42,375 bases of DNA from JBJKSO01 sp046703825 (GCA_046703825.1 JBJKSO010000114.1:1-42375), one strand, 5' to 3'. Shown: positions 7,920-16,229, counted from the stretch's first letter. A program made the numbers and translations. Notes: generated from the sequence alone by a model not told the origin.

Positions 7920-8868
7920 GACCAAGTCCGTGCCCGGGACGGCCGAGTTCGGCTTCCCGGCGGCGGGTCACCCGCCCAAGTCAAGGGTGGTCCTGGTGGT
8001 GGGTAATTTCGACGGGGTGCACCTGGGACACCAGCGGCTACTCCAGGCGGCCGCCGACGAGGCCCGCGGCTTGGAGGCCGAGGTGCTGGCCCTGACCTTT
8101 GAACCCCACCCCCGAGCTCAAGACCCCGAATCGCGAGCGCTGCTCACCCCGTTGAACCATCGCCGCGATCTCCTCTTCCGCCATGGCGCGCATCGGCTGC
8201 TGGTGGTGCCGTTCAACCGGCATCTCAGCTCACTGGCCGCGCTGGACTTCATGGATCTGGTCAGCAGTCACTTCCAGCTGGCCGGGTGGGTCGCTGGCCC
8301 GCGGCTCTCGGTGGGGCGCGGCGCAGACGGCGGGCTGACCTTCGCCGAGGCCTATGCCGCCACCGCTGCGATCCCCTTGCGGATCGAGCCTGAGGTCCTG
8401 CTGGGGACGCAGCCGGTGAGCAGCGGCAGGGCGCGCCAGGCGCTGGCCGCTGCGGATCTGGACACCGTGAGGCGCCTCCTGGGACGCCGATTCTCGGTGC
8501 GGGGGTTGGTGATCCGGGGCGAAGGCCGGGGGGGCCAGCTCGGTTTCCCCACCGCCAACTTGGGGCTGCACCAGCTGCAGGTGCTACCCCCTGACGGCGT
8601 CTACGCGATGCGGTTGGCGGTCGCGGGCGCTGCTCCGATGCCGGCGGTAGGCAGCATCGGGACCAAGCCTCATTTCGGCTCCCAGCCGCTGACCTTCGAG
8701 GTCCACTGCCTCGAGGACCCCGGAAATCTCTATGGCCGCCCGGTGGAGGTGGAACTGGAGGCCAAGTTGCGCGAGCAGAGAGCTTTCCCTAGTGACGCCG
8801 ATCTAGTGGGGCAGATGGAGCGGGACGCGGCCCAGGCCGCGGCTACTTTGCGCGACCAGCGGGACTGA
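7912..8868 (+). CDS. ribF: Bifunctional riboflavin kinase / FAD synthetase RibF
   Basis: RibF converts riboflavin to FMN and then to FAD. The 318-aa protein has an N-terminal nucleotidyltransferase domain with VGNFDGVHLGHQRLL (~residues 30-44) and TFEPHPR (~62-68). The C-terminal riboflavin kinase domain has GFPTANLGL (~210-218), PPDGVYAMRL, VGSIGTKPHFG and a terminal helix. The GTG start overlaps the truB stop by eight bases. The catalytic part begins only at VVLVVGNFDG, so about 25 residues precede the core and a slightly later start (GTG 7930) is possible. No rpsO follows; the operon ends here against a convergent gene. Confidence 0.93.
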   Translation: MPETKSVPGTAEFGFPAAGHPPKSRVVLVVGNFDGVHLGHQRLLQAAADEARGLEAEVLALTFEPHPRAQDPESRALLTPLNHRRDLLFRHGAHRLLVVPFNRHLSSLAALDFMDLVSSHFQLAGWVAGPRLSVGRGADGGLTFAEAYAATAAIPLRIEPEVLLGTQPVSSGRARQALAAADLDTVRRLLGRRFSVRGLVIRGEGRGGQLGFPTANLGLHQLQVLPPDGVYAMRLAVAGAAPMPAVGSIGTKPHFGSQPLTFEVHCLEDPGNLYGRPVEVELEAKLREQRAFPSDADLVGQMERDAAQAAATLRDQRD

Positions 8869-8897
8869 CGCCCCGCCCCCTCCCCCTAGGGCTGCGG

Positions 8898-9164
8898 CTA
8901 GCGAATCGCCGGAGACGCTGAGCGGTTGGTCACGCGGGCTACGATCCAGGCCAGCAGGACTGCCACCACCAGGGCGATCACGACGGAGCCGTACTTGCCG
9001 CGGATGTGGCCCTCGCCGAGGATGGACAGGCTGATGAAGCCGGCGGCCAATGAGCCCACCAGCCCCGCCACGATGCGCGCGATGGCGGCGGCGCCGCGTG
9101 ACTGTCGGATGAAGATCGCACCGACGACGACTCCGATGACTATGAACGCGATGAGATGAAGCAT
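8898..9164 (-). CDS. GlsB/YeaQ/YmgE (transglycosylase-associated) family stress membrane protein
   Basis: Integral membrane protein of 88 aa with three hydrophobic helices (~3-20, ~28-50, ~60-79) and the small-residue-rich pattern of the YeaQ/YmgE family: an N-terminal IGVVVGAI helix, then a glycine-rich IARIVAGLVGSLAAG helix. The family is stress-induced in many bacteria, but its biochemical role is not established. Its ATG directly abuts the TAG of the upstream pspA-like gene (TAGATG), so the two are almost certainly one transcription unit with coupled translation. That pairing places it in an envelope-stress context. Confidence 0.85.
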   Translation of the reverse strand: MLHLIAFIVIGVVVGAIFIRQSRGAAAIARIVAGLVGSLAAGFISLSILGEGHIRGKYGSVVIALVVAVLLAWIVARVTNRSASPAIR

Positions 9165-9980
9165 CTAATCCCTGTGTTCCTCCGATGTTGCCCGGCTGCT
9201 GGTGCCGAGACGCTGCTGATCGCCTGCCCCCGTGGGAAGCTGCTGTCGTAGGGTCTGCAACTGCAGGTCCACCATCCGGTCGGTGCTAGTCGCCTGCAGT
9301 TGGCGGTCGATATCATCTCCGGGCTCCTCGAGGGCGCCCGAGGCCATCAGTTGGTCGATGGCGGCTGCCCGGGCCTGCATGTCCTTGGTGCGCTCGCTGG
9401 CTCGCTCGACCATCAGGTTGAGATCGCCCAAGTCCCGGGAGATGCCCGTCACCGCCTCGCCGATGCGGGCGGAGGCCTTGGCGGCCGAGTACTGGGCCTT
9501 GAGGGTCTCCCGCTGCCCTCGGAAGCTCTCGACGCGAGCCTGCAGCCGCTGCGCGGTCAGCTGCAACTTGGCCTCTTGGTTGTGGAGCTGCTCGGTCTGC
9601 TGGGCGAGGGATTGCAGCTCTGACTCGGCCGTCTGGGCGCGGGTTAGTGCCAGGCGCGCCAGATCGTCGCGGCCCTGCTGCACCGCTGCCCTCGCCTGAG
9701 CCTGAAGCACCTGCTGAGACCGGCGCAGCTGACCGGCCTGCAGCTCGAGCCGCTTCTCCGCGGTGACCACCTCAGCCACTCCGCGTCGGACGCTCTGCAG
9801 CGACTGCATCTGCTTCTGATAGGAGAGGTCCAGTGCCTCGACCGGGTCTTCGAAGCGGTCGAGGAGGTGGGCGAGCTTCTGCTGGAGAATGTTCAGCCCC
9901 CTCCGCCCGGGGCGGGTGGCCAACCCCACGAGCCCGAGCACGGGCACCGCCGCAATCAACACATCGGCGAAGACGGGCAT
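9165..9980 (-). CDS. PspA/IM30 family protein with an N-terminal membrane anchor
   Basis: Protein of 271 aa. Residues ~28-225 are a PspA/IM30 coiled coil, very close to the second PspA at 16226-17353 (shared DPVEALDLSYQKQ, DLARLALTRAQ, QRETLKAQYSAAKAS and DIDRQLQ). PspA proteins form ESCRT-III-like polymers that protect damaged membranes. The odd point is the N-terminus: the usual amphipathic helix is preceded by ~22 hydrophobic residues (VLIAAVPVLGLVGLA) and a basic RPGRRG stop-transfer, i.e. a likely single transmembrane anchor. The C-terminus is a polar tail without a PspAA domain. On its own strand a GAGGAG lies about 12 nt before ATG, and a TAATAT hexamer (10026-10031) lies further upstream. 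It is co-transcribed with the GlsB-like gene. Confidence 0.9.
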   Translation of the reverse strand: MPVFADVLIAAVPVLGLVGLATRPGRRGLNILQQKLAHLLDRFEDPVEALDLSYQKQMQSLQSVRRGVAEVVTAEKRLELQAGQLRRSQQVLQAQARAAVQQGRDDLARLALTRAQTAESELQSLAQQTEQLHNQEAKLQLTAQRLQARVESFRGQRETLKAQYSAAKASARIGEAVTGISRDLGDLNLMVERASERTKDMQARAAAIDQLMASGALEEPGDDIDRQLQATSTDRMVDLQLQTLRQQLPTGAGDQQRLGTSSRATSEEHRD

Positions 9981-10025
9981 CTCGGTCGTCGGCTCCTCGG
10001 CTGGGTGCTCGGCGGTGGCGGGGCC

Positions 10026-10031
10026 ATATTA
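10026..10031 (-). promoter_or_regulatory. Possible -10 box for the pspA/glsB-like pair
   Basis: TAATAT on the minus strand, 45 bases before the ATG of the PspA-like gene, in an otherwise G+C-rich spacer. No convincing -35 hexamer is visible, so this rests on the -10 alone. Confidence 0.35.
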
Positions 10032-10067
10032 CCGTGGGCCGCTATCAGGTCCTCCCGGTCACTAGGG

Positions 10068-10937
10068 TCAGCTTGCTGGCTGTCCCGCCCGCCCCGGCCA
10101 GGTTGTCCAAGCCCGCCAGCTCCCGCCCAGCCCGGCTTCCGCGGCTCGCCGGCGCACCGCCTGCGCCACCTCGCAGGCTCGCATCGGCGACCCGGCGCCG
10201 TTTTCGGTCAGCCGTTGCAGCAGGGCCGGCTGGTCAGGACTGCGGTAGGTCCACCAGACGTTGAGAGCCTGGCGGGCGGTCGGGGCCAGAATTGCTCGCC
10301 GAACCGATGCCGCCGCCGCTCCCCGGGGCAGCCTGAGCTCGCCGCGGGTCGCGTCGTAGTCCCGGTCCACGAGGGCGACCATGTCCGCCGGGCGCACCCC
10401 CGAGCGGAAGACCAGATGGAGGATGGCGGCGTCGCGGAAGCCGACGGGGCTGGCGTCGATGTGGCACGCCGACAGCATGGCGCGTAGCTCTCCCTGTCCG
10501 GCGGCCCGGGTCAAACCGACGCCGTCGCGAGCCCGCACCGCCAGCAGTGAGGCGCGGTAGTAGCTGCTGGCGCTCATCAGGCGCAGGCACCATGCCTCTC
10601 GCAGCACCCCGCGGAGCGCCGCCAGGTGCCGTTCGGTGGTGGAGACGCTGTACTTCGATGAGAGCCAGTCCCGCAGGCGCAAGGAATCCTGCCTGCGGAA
10701 CTGCTCCCAAGGCAAGGTTTCGGCACTGCACAGCCCCGCACTTGCCACCTGGGCGATCAGTTCAAGCGCCAGCCCTTGGGTGCGCTGGGCGGTCTCCGAC
10801 AGCCCGGACAGGTAGGCCGAGACCGGATCCCGATCCCGCGGCCGACTGCGGTTGGGTCGGAGGCCAGCCGGGAAGGCGCGACCGGTACCGCCCCGATCCT
10901 CGCTGGCGTCTGCCACATGCAACATTCGCGCTCCCAC
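10068..10937 (-). CDS. Tyrosine recombinase/integrase-like protein lacking the C-terminal catalytic boxes
   Basis: Protein of 289 aa. Residues ~38-135 resemble a phage-integrase SAM-like core-binding domain. From ~155 the catalytic fold begins, with FRDAAILHLVFRSGVRPADMVAL matching the region around the first catalytic arginine (box I). The chain then ends in a Trp/Gly/Pro-rich tail (SWRAWTTWPGRAG), so the HxxR motif, the second His/Trp and the nucleophilic Tyr of box II are all absent. The other two minus-strand frames past the end do not restore them. It is therefore probably an inactivated remnant or a non-catalytic derivative. Start: ATG 10937, or ATG 10925 four codons later. No flanking att-like direct repeats were recognised. 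Confidence 0.7.
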   Translation of the reverse strand: MGARMLHVADASEDRGGTGRAFPAGLRPNRSRPRDRDPVSAYLSGLSETAQRTQGLALELIAQVASAGLCSAETLPWEQFRRQDSLRLRDWLSSKYSVSTTERHLAALRGVLREAWCLRLMSASSYYRASLLAVRARDGVGLTRAAGQGELRAMLSACHIDASPVGFRDAAILHLVFRSGVRPADMVALVDRDYDATRGELRLPRGAAAASVRRAILAPTARQALNVWWTYRSPDQPALLQRLTENGAGSPMRACEVAQAVRRRAAEAGLGGSWRAWTTWPGRAGQPAS

Positions 10938-11149
10938 ACTCCGGGGTGGGCTCGCAACCCGCCACCCGGACGCGAACCAATAATTTAGGCCGCCCGGGCC
11001 TCGCGCGCAGGCGTCAGGCGCTTTTCGGCTGAATCCCTGGCCGGTTGCGCTAACCTTGGCGGCTGATGCTTTGGCATTGAGTCGGCTGCGAGCTCTGCTG
11101 GTCTAGCCCCGCCTGCGCTCTGGGCGGACGCTCTCGTTCGCTGATTCTC

Positions 11150-11167
11150 GGCCGCCCGACGGCGGCC
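11150..11167 (+). other. Hairpin in the leader of the ABC exporter operon
   Basis: Perfect 7-bp inverted repeat (GGCCGCC/GGCGGCC, loop CGAC) just upstream of the AAGGAG ribosome-binding site at 11181-11186. It could be a leader stem that modulates translation, or only G+C-rich coincidence. The rest of the 10938-11191 spacer shows no feature I can name. Confidence 0.35.
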
Positions 11168-11191
11168 CACTCTGCCCCGTAAGGAGTTCAT

Positions 11192-12910
11192 TTGCGTCCT
11201 CTACCTGCTGCTGACCCCGGTTCGCCCTGGCTTGACTCGCCTTTCCACTTCTTGTGGTGGCTGGCGCGCGCCCAGTGGCAGACGCTGGCGAGCGGGGCGT
11301 TCGTGGGTGCCCTGGGTATGGGCGCGACCGCGGCCCTGCCGGTACCGCTCGGCCTGGCGGTCGAGGCGGCGGTGCGAAGGCAGCCGGGGCCGCTGCTGGC
11401 CTGGAGCCTCGGCATCCTGGTCCTGGGGGGCGCCGGCGCCGGATTCGGCATCCTGCGCCACCGGCGCGCCGTCTACAACTACCTGCGCGCCGCCACCCGG
11501 GTGCAGCAGCTGCTCATCCGCCATTCCGTCGCCATGGGCGCCGAACTTTCCGAGCAGGTGACGGCGGGCGAGGTGGCGAGCCTGGGGGCCGCCGACGTCG
11601 AGCGCATCGGCAACGCGTACGACGTCACCGCGCGCTTCAGCGCTGCGGTCGTCACCTACATCGGCGTCACCGTGGTGCTGTTCTTCTACGGCACCGGCTT
11701 CGGACTTGTGGCCTCCATCGGCGGGCCGCTAACCGTGGTGGCCTTCCTGGGCTGCCTCGTCCCCTTGCGCCGCCGGCAGACGGCCCAGCGCGAGGAGCTC
11801 GCCGGTGCCTCCGCGCTGGCGGTCGACGTGGTTGGGGGTCTGCGCATCCTGCGCGGCCTTGGCGGTGAGGCGGTCTTCTCCGGCAGGTTCCTCAGCGCCG
11901 TCCGCCGAGTGCAGGCGGCGATGGTGGCGACTGCCCGGGTCGAGGCGGTGCTGTCCGCCCTCGAGGTGATGGTCCCCGGAGCGTTCCTGGTTGCTGTGAC
12001 CTGGATCGGCGCCGGGATGGCGCAGGCAGGTAACGCCACCCCGGGCCAGTTGGTCACCGCTTACGGCTTCGCGGCCTTTCTGCTGCTGCCACTGAGCACC
12101 TTCGGTGAGGGCATTCACCGCTTCAGTGCGGCGCTGGTCGCTGCGTCCCGGGTGGTCGCGGTGCTCCGGCGCCAGCGCACCCTGCCGGAGGTAGCCCGCG
12201 ACCGCGCCCGACCGCTCCGGCCCGGGCTCCTGATCGACAGCGAGACCGGCGTGGCGATTCGCCCGGGCGTGATCACCGGGGTCGCCTCGGCCAACCCCGA
12301 AGAGCTCACCCGCCTGGCCGAGCGACTCGGCCGTTACCGGGACCCGGCCCCCGAACAGGAGGTGACCCTGGCGGGGGTGCCCCTGCGCGTGCTGAGTTTG
12401 GATGACGTACGCCGGCACGTGCTCGTGCTGGATCGAGACGCGCGGCTGCTGGCGGGACCGTTGCGGGCCCAGCTCACACCGCCGGCGGCAGCCAGCGCGG
12501 CTCCCTCGATCGAGCGCGTCATCAAGGCGGCAGCGGCCTCGGACGTGATCGAGTCGCTGCCGGAGGGGATCGAATACCGCCTGCCCGAGCGCGGCCGATC
12601 GCTCTCCGGCGGTCAGCGGCAGCGGATGCTGCTCGCCACCGCCCTGCGCGCCTCACCGGCGGTCCTGATCTTGGAGGAGCCCACCGGGGCGGTTGACACG
12701 CACACCGAGGCACTGATTGCCGAACGGGTTTCCCGCTTGCGCAAGGGTCGCGCCACCGTGCTGCTGACGACGAGCCCTCTGCTTCTGGAAAGAGCGGAGG
12801 AGGTGTACTTCCTCGAGCAGCGGGTGGTGGCCCGGGGCAGCCACGAAGAGCTGATGGCGGCCAGCCCGGCTTACCGTGGGCTGATCGAGCGGGAGCTGGG
12901 GCAGCCGTGA
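11192..12910 (+). CDS. ABC exporter half-transporter A (degenerate Walker A, canonical signature)
   Basis: Membrane-spanning half of an ABC exporter, 572 aa. The TTG start has AAGGAG five bases upstream. Residues ~20-315 form a type IV exporter membrane domain of about six helices. The C-terminal nucleotide-binding domain is atypical: no GxxGxGK[ST] exists where Walker A belongs (GVITGVASANPEEL instead). The signature LSGGQRQR (~470) is canonical, Walker B is LILEEPTGAVD with Asp replaced by Glu, and the H-loop His is missing (LLTTSPLLLERA). Such a subunit could not power transport alone but fits the degenerate partner of a heterodimeric exporter. The partner gene overlaps its stop by four bases (GTGA). 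The substrate is unknown. Confidence 0.92.
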   Translation: MRPLPAADPGSPWLDSPFHFLWWLARAQWQTLASGAFVGALGMGATAALPVPLGLAVEAAVRRQPGPLLAWSLGILVLGGAGAGFGILRHRRAVYNYLRAATRVQQLLIRHSVAMGAELSEQVTAGEVASLGAADVERIGNAYDVTARFSAAVVTYIGVTVVLFFYGTGFGLVASIGGPLTVVAFLGCLVPLRRRQTAQREELAGASALAVDVVGGLRILRGLGGEAVFSGRFLSAVRRVQAAMVATARVEAVLSALEVMVPGAFLVAVTWIGAGMAQAGNATPGQLVTAYGFAAFLLLPLSTFGEGIHRFSAALVAASRVVAVLRRQRTLPEVARDRARPLRPGLLIDSETGVAIRPGVITGVASANPEELTRLAERLGRYRDPAPEQEVTLAGVPLRVLSLDDVRRHVLVLDRDARLLAGPLRAQLTPPAAASAAPSIERVIKAAAASDVIESLPEGIEYRLPERGRSLSGGQRQRMLLATALRASPAVLILEEPTGAVDTHTEALIAERVSRLRKGRATVLLTTSPLLLERAEEVYFLEQRVVARGSHEELMAASPAYRGLIERELGQP

Positions 12911-14670
12911 CCGCAACCGAAGGACTGTTGCCGACCGCATCGCGCCGCCGGCTGCTGGACTGGTGCCGGCGGACTCTGGCAGACGAACGGGCTGGCTTCT
13001 CGGCCCTGATCCTGCTCCAGGCGGGGGCAACCCTGGCCGGCCTGGTCGGACCCTGGGCGCTCGGCGCCGTGGTGCAGGCGGCCACCCGGGACCAGGTAGG
13101 ACGAGTTGTGCTGCCGGTGCTGGTGGCCTTCGGGCTGGCGACGGTGGTGCGCAGCGGGCTCTCGTGGCTGGCGCGCCGCCGGGCCGGCGTGCTCGGGGCC
13201 GGCATACTCGCGCGGCTGCGCCAGGAGTTCATGGACAACGTCCTCCAGCTACCCCTGGGCGCGGTCGAGCAGGCCGGCACCGGCGACCTGCTGACCCGGT
13301 CCACCGCCGATGTCGATGAGCTGTCTCGCACGGTGCAGCGGGCACTCCCGGACATGGCCATTGCACTGGTCACGGTCGTGCTCACCGTGGCCGGCCTGGT
13401 CTGGACCGCACCAATCCTGGGGGCGACCCTCGTGCCGGCCGTCGTGATCCTGGTGCCGGTTGCCCGCTGGTACCTGCGCCGGGCCCCCGCCGCCTACCTG
13501 CGGGAGCGCGAGGCCTCGGGCCAGGTCAACGGGCTTCTCCAAGAGTCGGTGGACGCCGGTCGGAGCGTGGAGGCATTCCGGCTGGGGCCGCGCCGGATCT
13601 CCCAGGTCGACGGCGCGGTTGCCGATTGGGTGGCGGCGGAGCGGGCCACGCTGCGGCTGCGCACCGTCTTCTGGCCAGCTTCCGAGGCTACCTACCTGGT
13701 CCCGCTGGTGCTCAGCGTGCTGTTGGGGGGCCTGCTGCATCTGGCCGGGCTGCTCAGCATCGGCGCCCTCACCGCCGCCGCCCTCTACACCCAGCAGCTG
13801 ATCGACCCGGTGGATGTGATCCTCAGCTGGCTGGATGAGCTGCAACTGGGAGCCGCCGCCCTCAGCCGCCTGCTCGGGGTGGGTGACGTCCCCCGCACCG
13901 AGCCGACCGAGCTTGTGCCGGAGGGGGTGCAGATGGCGGCGGACCGGGTGCGCTTCAGCTACCGCTCCGGTCACGACGTGCTTAGGGGACTGAACCTCCG
14001 GCCGGAGCCGGGCAGCCGGATCGCAATCGTCGGACCGAGCGGCTCGGGCAAGACCACCTTCGGGTTGCTCCTGGCCGGGGTCCTTGGTCCGCGCGAGGGC
14101 CGGGTTACCGTGGGCCAGGTTGATGTACACCGACTGGAGCCTGACCGGCTGCGTCGCGAGGTGGTGCTGCTCACCCAAGAGCACCACGTGTTCAGCGGGT
14201 CGCTGCGGGACAACCTCAGGCTGGCGTCGCCCCAGGCGAGCGACGCTCAGCTCCGGCAGGCGCTGCACACGGTCGATGCGCTGGAGTGGGCCGACCGGCT
14301 CCCCGAGGCCCTGGACAGCCCGGTGGGCTCGGGCGGAGCGATCCTGAGCCCTGCCCAGGCCCAGCAGGTAGCGCTCGCGCGGCTGGTGCTGGCTGACCCG
14401 CACACCCTGGTGCTCGACGAGGCCACCTCGCTGATCAACCCAAGGGCCGCCCGTCGCCTGGAGCGAACCCTGGCCCGAGTCCTGGAGGGCCGGACCGTGG
14501 TTGCGGTCTCGCACCGCCTCCATGCCGCCTCCGACGCCGATCTGGTGGTGGTGATGTCCGACGGCAAGGTGGTGGAGGCGGGGCAGCACCACGATCTGCT
14601 GGACTCCGGAGGCAAGTACGCCGAACTCTGGGCTGCCTTCCACCAGGGGATGGTGGCCGCCGAATCCTGA
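12907..14670 (+). CDS. ABC exporter half-transporter B (canonical Walker A, degenerate signature)
   Basis: Second half-transporter, 587 aa, GTG start overlapping the upstream TGA. A membrane domain (~30-320) precedes a nucleotide-binding domain with an A-loop tyrosine (RFSYRSG), Walker A GPSGSGKTT (~374-382), Q-loop LLTQEHHVFSGSL, Walker B LVLDEATSLIN (~500) and an intact H-loop (VVAVSHRLHAAS, ~535). The signature is degenerate (LSPAQAQQ instead of LSGGQ, ~479). This is the exact complement of subunit A: one good site forms from B's Walker motifs with A's LSGGQ, and one degenerate site from the rest. This is as known for heterodimeric exporters such as TM287/288 or TAP. The substrate is not deducible. 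Confidence 0.94.
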   Translation: MTATEGLLPTASRRRLLDWCRRTLADERAGFSALILLQAGATLAGLVGPWALGAVVQAATRDQVGRVVLPVLVAFGLATVVRSGLSWLARRRAGVLGAGILARLRQEFMDNVLQLPLGAVEQAGTGDLLTRSTADVDELSRTVQRALPDMAIALVTVVLTVAGLVWTAPILGATLVPAVVILVPVARWYLRRAPAAYLREREASGQVNGLLQESVDAGRSVEAFRLGPRRISQVDGAVADWVAAERATLRLRTVFWPASEATYLVPLVLSVLLGGLLHLAGLLSIGALTAAALYTQQLIDPVDVILSWLDELQLGAAALSRLLGVGDVPRTEPTELVPEGVQMAADRVRFSYRSGHDVLRGLNLRPEPGSRIAIVGPSGSGKTTFGLLLAGVLGPREGRVTVGQVDVHRLEPDRLRREVVLLTQEHHVFSGSLRDNLRLASPQASDAQLRQALHTVDALEWADRLPEALDSPVGSGGAILSPAQAQQVALARLVLADPHTLVLDEATSLINPRAARRLERTLARVLEGRTVVAVSHRLHAASDADLVVVMSDGKVVEAGQHHDLLDSGGKYAELWAAFHQGMVAAES

Positions 14671-14711
14671 GAGATCGCCGCCCCGCGGGGCACGGTTGGA
14701 GCCAAACAGGG

Positions 14712-14717
14712 TATATA
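14712..14717 (+). promoter_or_regulatory. -10-like TATATA immediately upstream of htpX
   Basis: TATATA stands out in a G+C-rich spacer and ends only six bases before the htpX ATG. If it is a -10 box, transcription would start at or next to the ATG, giving a leaderless mRNA. No good -35 is visible; AGGG at 14717-14720 could be a weak Shine-Dalgarno on a longer transcript from upstream. Confidence 0.4.
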
Positions 14718-14723
14718 GGGATC

Positions 14724-15644
14724 ATGCAGCGTAAAGTCGGAGCCGATTTCGGGCTGACCGCCCGGATGTTTCTCACCCTCTTCCTTCTGGCGATCGTCTA
14801 TCTGGCTTTCATGGGCGTGCTCTATCTCCTGCACGTCAGCTACGGCGTGATGATCGTGATCGGGGTGGGCCTGATCTTTGTGCAGTACTTCTACTCGGAC
14901 AAGCTGGTTTTAAATGCGCTGCGCGCGCGGATCGTCACCGCGAGGCAGTACCCGCAACTCTTCGACATCGTGGGGCGGCTGGCTCAGATGACCGGCATGC
15001 ACATGCCCCAGGTGGCGGTGGTCGACTCCCCGGTGCCCAACGCCCTTGCGACCGGGCGCAACCCCAAGCACTCGGTGGTGGCGGTGACGACCGGCATCCT
15101 GAACCAGCTCGAACCCAAGGAGCTGGAGGCGGTCTTGGCCCACGAGTTCAGCCACGTGCTCCACCGCGACGTCAAGGTGATGGCGATGGCCAGTTCCTTC
15201 GCCACCATCGCCGCCATGATCGTCCAGTCGGGGATGTGGTTCGGCATGTTCGGCGGGTTCGGATACGGCGGCGGCTACGGCCGCGGGCGCCGTGACGAGG
15301 GCCAGGGGATGATCCTGATCATCCTGGTGGCGGCCGCGGTCTGGGCGCTGAGCTTCGTGCTGATTCGCACCCTCTCCCGCTACCGGGAGTACGCGGCCGA
15401 TCGCGGCTCGGCCATCATCACCCAGGACCCCTCGCAGCTGGCCTCGGCCCTGCAGAAGATCAGCGGCACCATCACCAGGATCCCGGACCGGGATCTGCGC
15501 CAGATGCAAACCGCCAACGCCTTGATGATCTTGCCCGCGGTACACATCGGCAAGGGCAGCATCGCTGAGCTGTTCTCGACGCACCCGTCGCTGGAGCATC
15601 GTCTGGCACGGCTCCAGCAGCTCCAGAGCCGCATCAACGGCTAG
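14724..15644 (+). CDS. htpX: Membrane zinc metalloprotease HtpX (M48 family)
   Basis: HtpX-type protease of 306 aa that cleaves damaged membrane proteins. Two N-terminal helices (~12-34 and ~38-54) are followed by the conserved DSPVPNALATG segment (~100). The zinc motif HEFSH lies at residues 140-144, two further hydrophobic stretches at ~150-175 and ~190-212, and the third zinc ligand region REYAADRGS near residue 222. A cytoplasmic Gly/Tyr/Arg-rich loop (GYGGGYGRGRRDEG) separates the later helices. The protein ends THPSLEHRLARLQQL, the typical M48B tail. pspAB follows after nine bases. The htpX-pspAB pairing recurs in actinobacteria-like genomes with PspA. Confidence 0.95.
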   Translation: MQRKVGADFGLTARMFLTLFLLAIVYLAFMGVLYLLHVSYGVMIVIGVGLIFVQYFYSDKLVLNALRARIVTARQYPQLFDIVGRLAQMTGMHMPQVAVVDSPVPNALATGRNPKHSVVAVTTGILNQLEPKELEAVLAHEFSHVLHRDVKVMAMASSFATIAAMIVQSGMWFGMFGGFGYGGGYGRGRRDEGQGMILIILVAAAVWALSFVLIRTLSRYREYAADRGSAIITQDPSQLASALQKISGTITRIPDRDLRQMQTANALMILPAVHIGKGSIAELFSTHPSLEHRLARLQQLQSRING

Positions 15645-15653
15645 GCGGCTCGG

Positions 15654-16229
15654 GTGGGCTTCCTCGATTCTCTGATCGGCCGAACCAAGCTGCCGAAGTC
15701 CAACGAGGACCGGATCTTCGCCATGAGCACGGCCGTCCTGGCGCTCCAGACCGCCTGTGGGCTCTCGCCCACGGGCAAGGTGGGGGTGATCTTCAAGGCG
15801 CTACCGCCGGGACGATTTCAACAGCTGGTGACCGACACCCTGGCGATGATCCGCCTCCAGGATCAGGCTGCGCCGGAGGACGCGCTGCAGGCGCGAGAGG
15901 TCAAGGACGACTTGGGCTTCGACTGGCTGGTGGTCGAGGGGGCGGACTTTCAGGCGGCGCTGGCGGCGATCCACAGCCTGGCCCAGGGCTTGTTGGACGA
16001 GGGGCTGGGAGACCGGCTGCTGGCGGCGGCGTTCCCTTTCAGCGAGGGGGAGGCCGCCGTGTACTGGATCTACAGCTACAAGGACGGCACCTTCTATCCC
16101 TTCTGCCCGAGCGGCAACCGTCGCCGCGACAACGCCGAGGAGCTGCGGCTGGCGGCGCTGGCCAAGGAGGAGCTGCCGGTGGAACCGGCGATGGAGAAGT
16201 GGTTTCCCATCTGGGGGGCGCCGGTCTAG
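15654..16229 (+). CDS. pspAB: PspA-associated protein PspAB
   Basis: Soluble 191-aa protein matching the PspAB family as I know it: an MGFLDSLIGRTKLPKSNEDRIFAMSTA-type start (shown here in part), AALQTACGL-like and FKALPPGRF segments, and a C-terminal FYPFCPSGNRRRDNAEELRLAA stretch read in pieces. The function is not established beyond association with PspA/HtpX loci. The GTG start follows htpX by nine bases, so they form one operon. Its TAG stop shares the palindrome CTAG (16226-16229) with the stop of the convergent PspA-PspAA gene, leaving no room for a conventional terminator between them. Confidence 0.88.
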   Translation: MGFLDSLIGRTKLPKSNEDRIFAMSTAVLALQTACGLSPTGKVGVIFKALPPGRFQQLVTDTLAMIRLQDQAAPEDALQAREVKDDLGFDWLVVEGADFQAALAAIHSLAQGLLDEGLGDRLLAAAFPFSEGEAAVYWIYSYKDGTFYPFCPSGNRRRDNAEELRLAALAKEELPVEPAMEKWFPIWGAPV

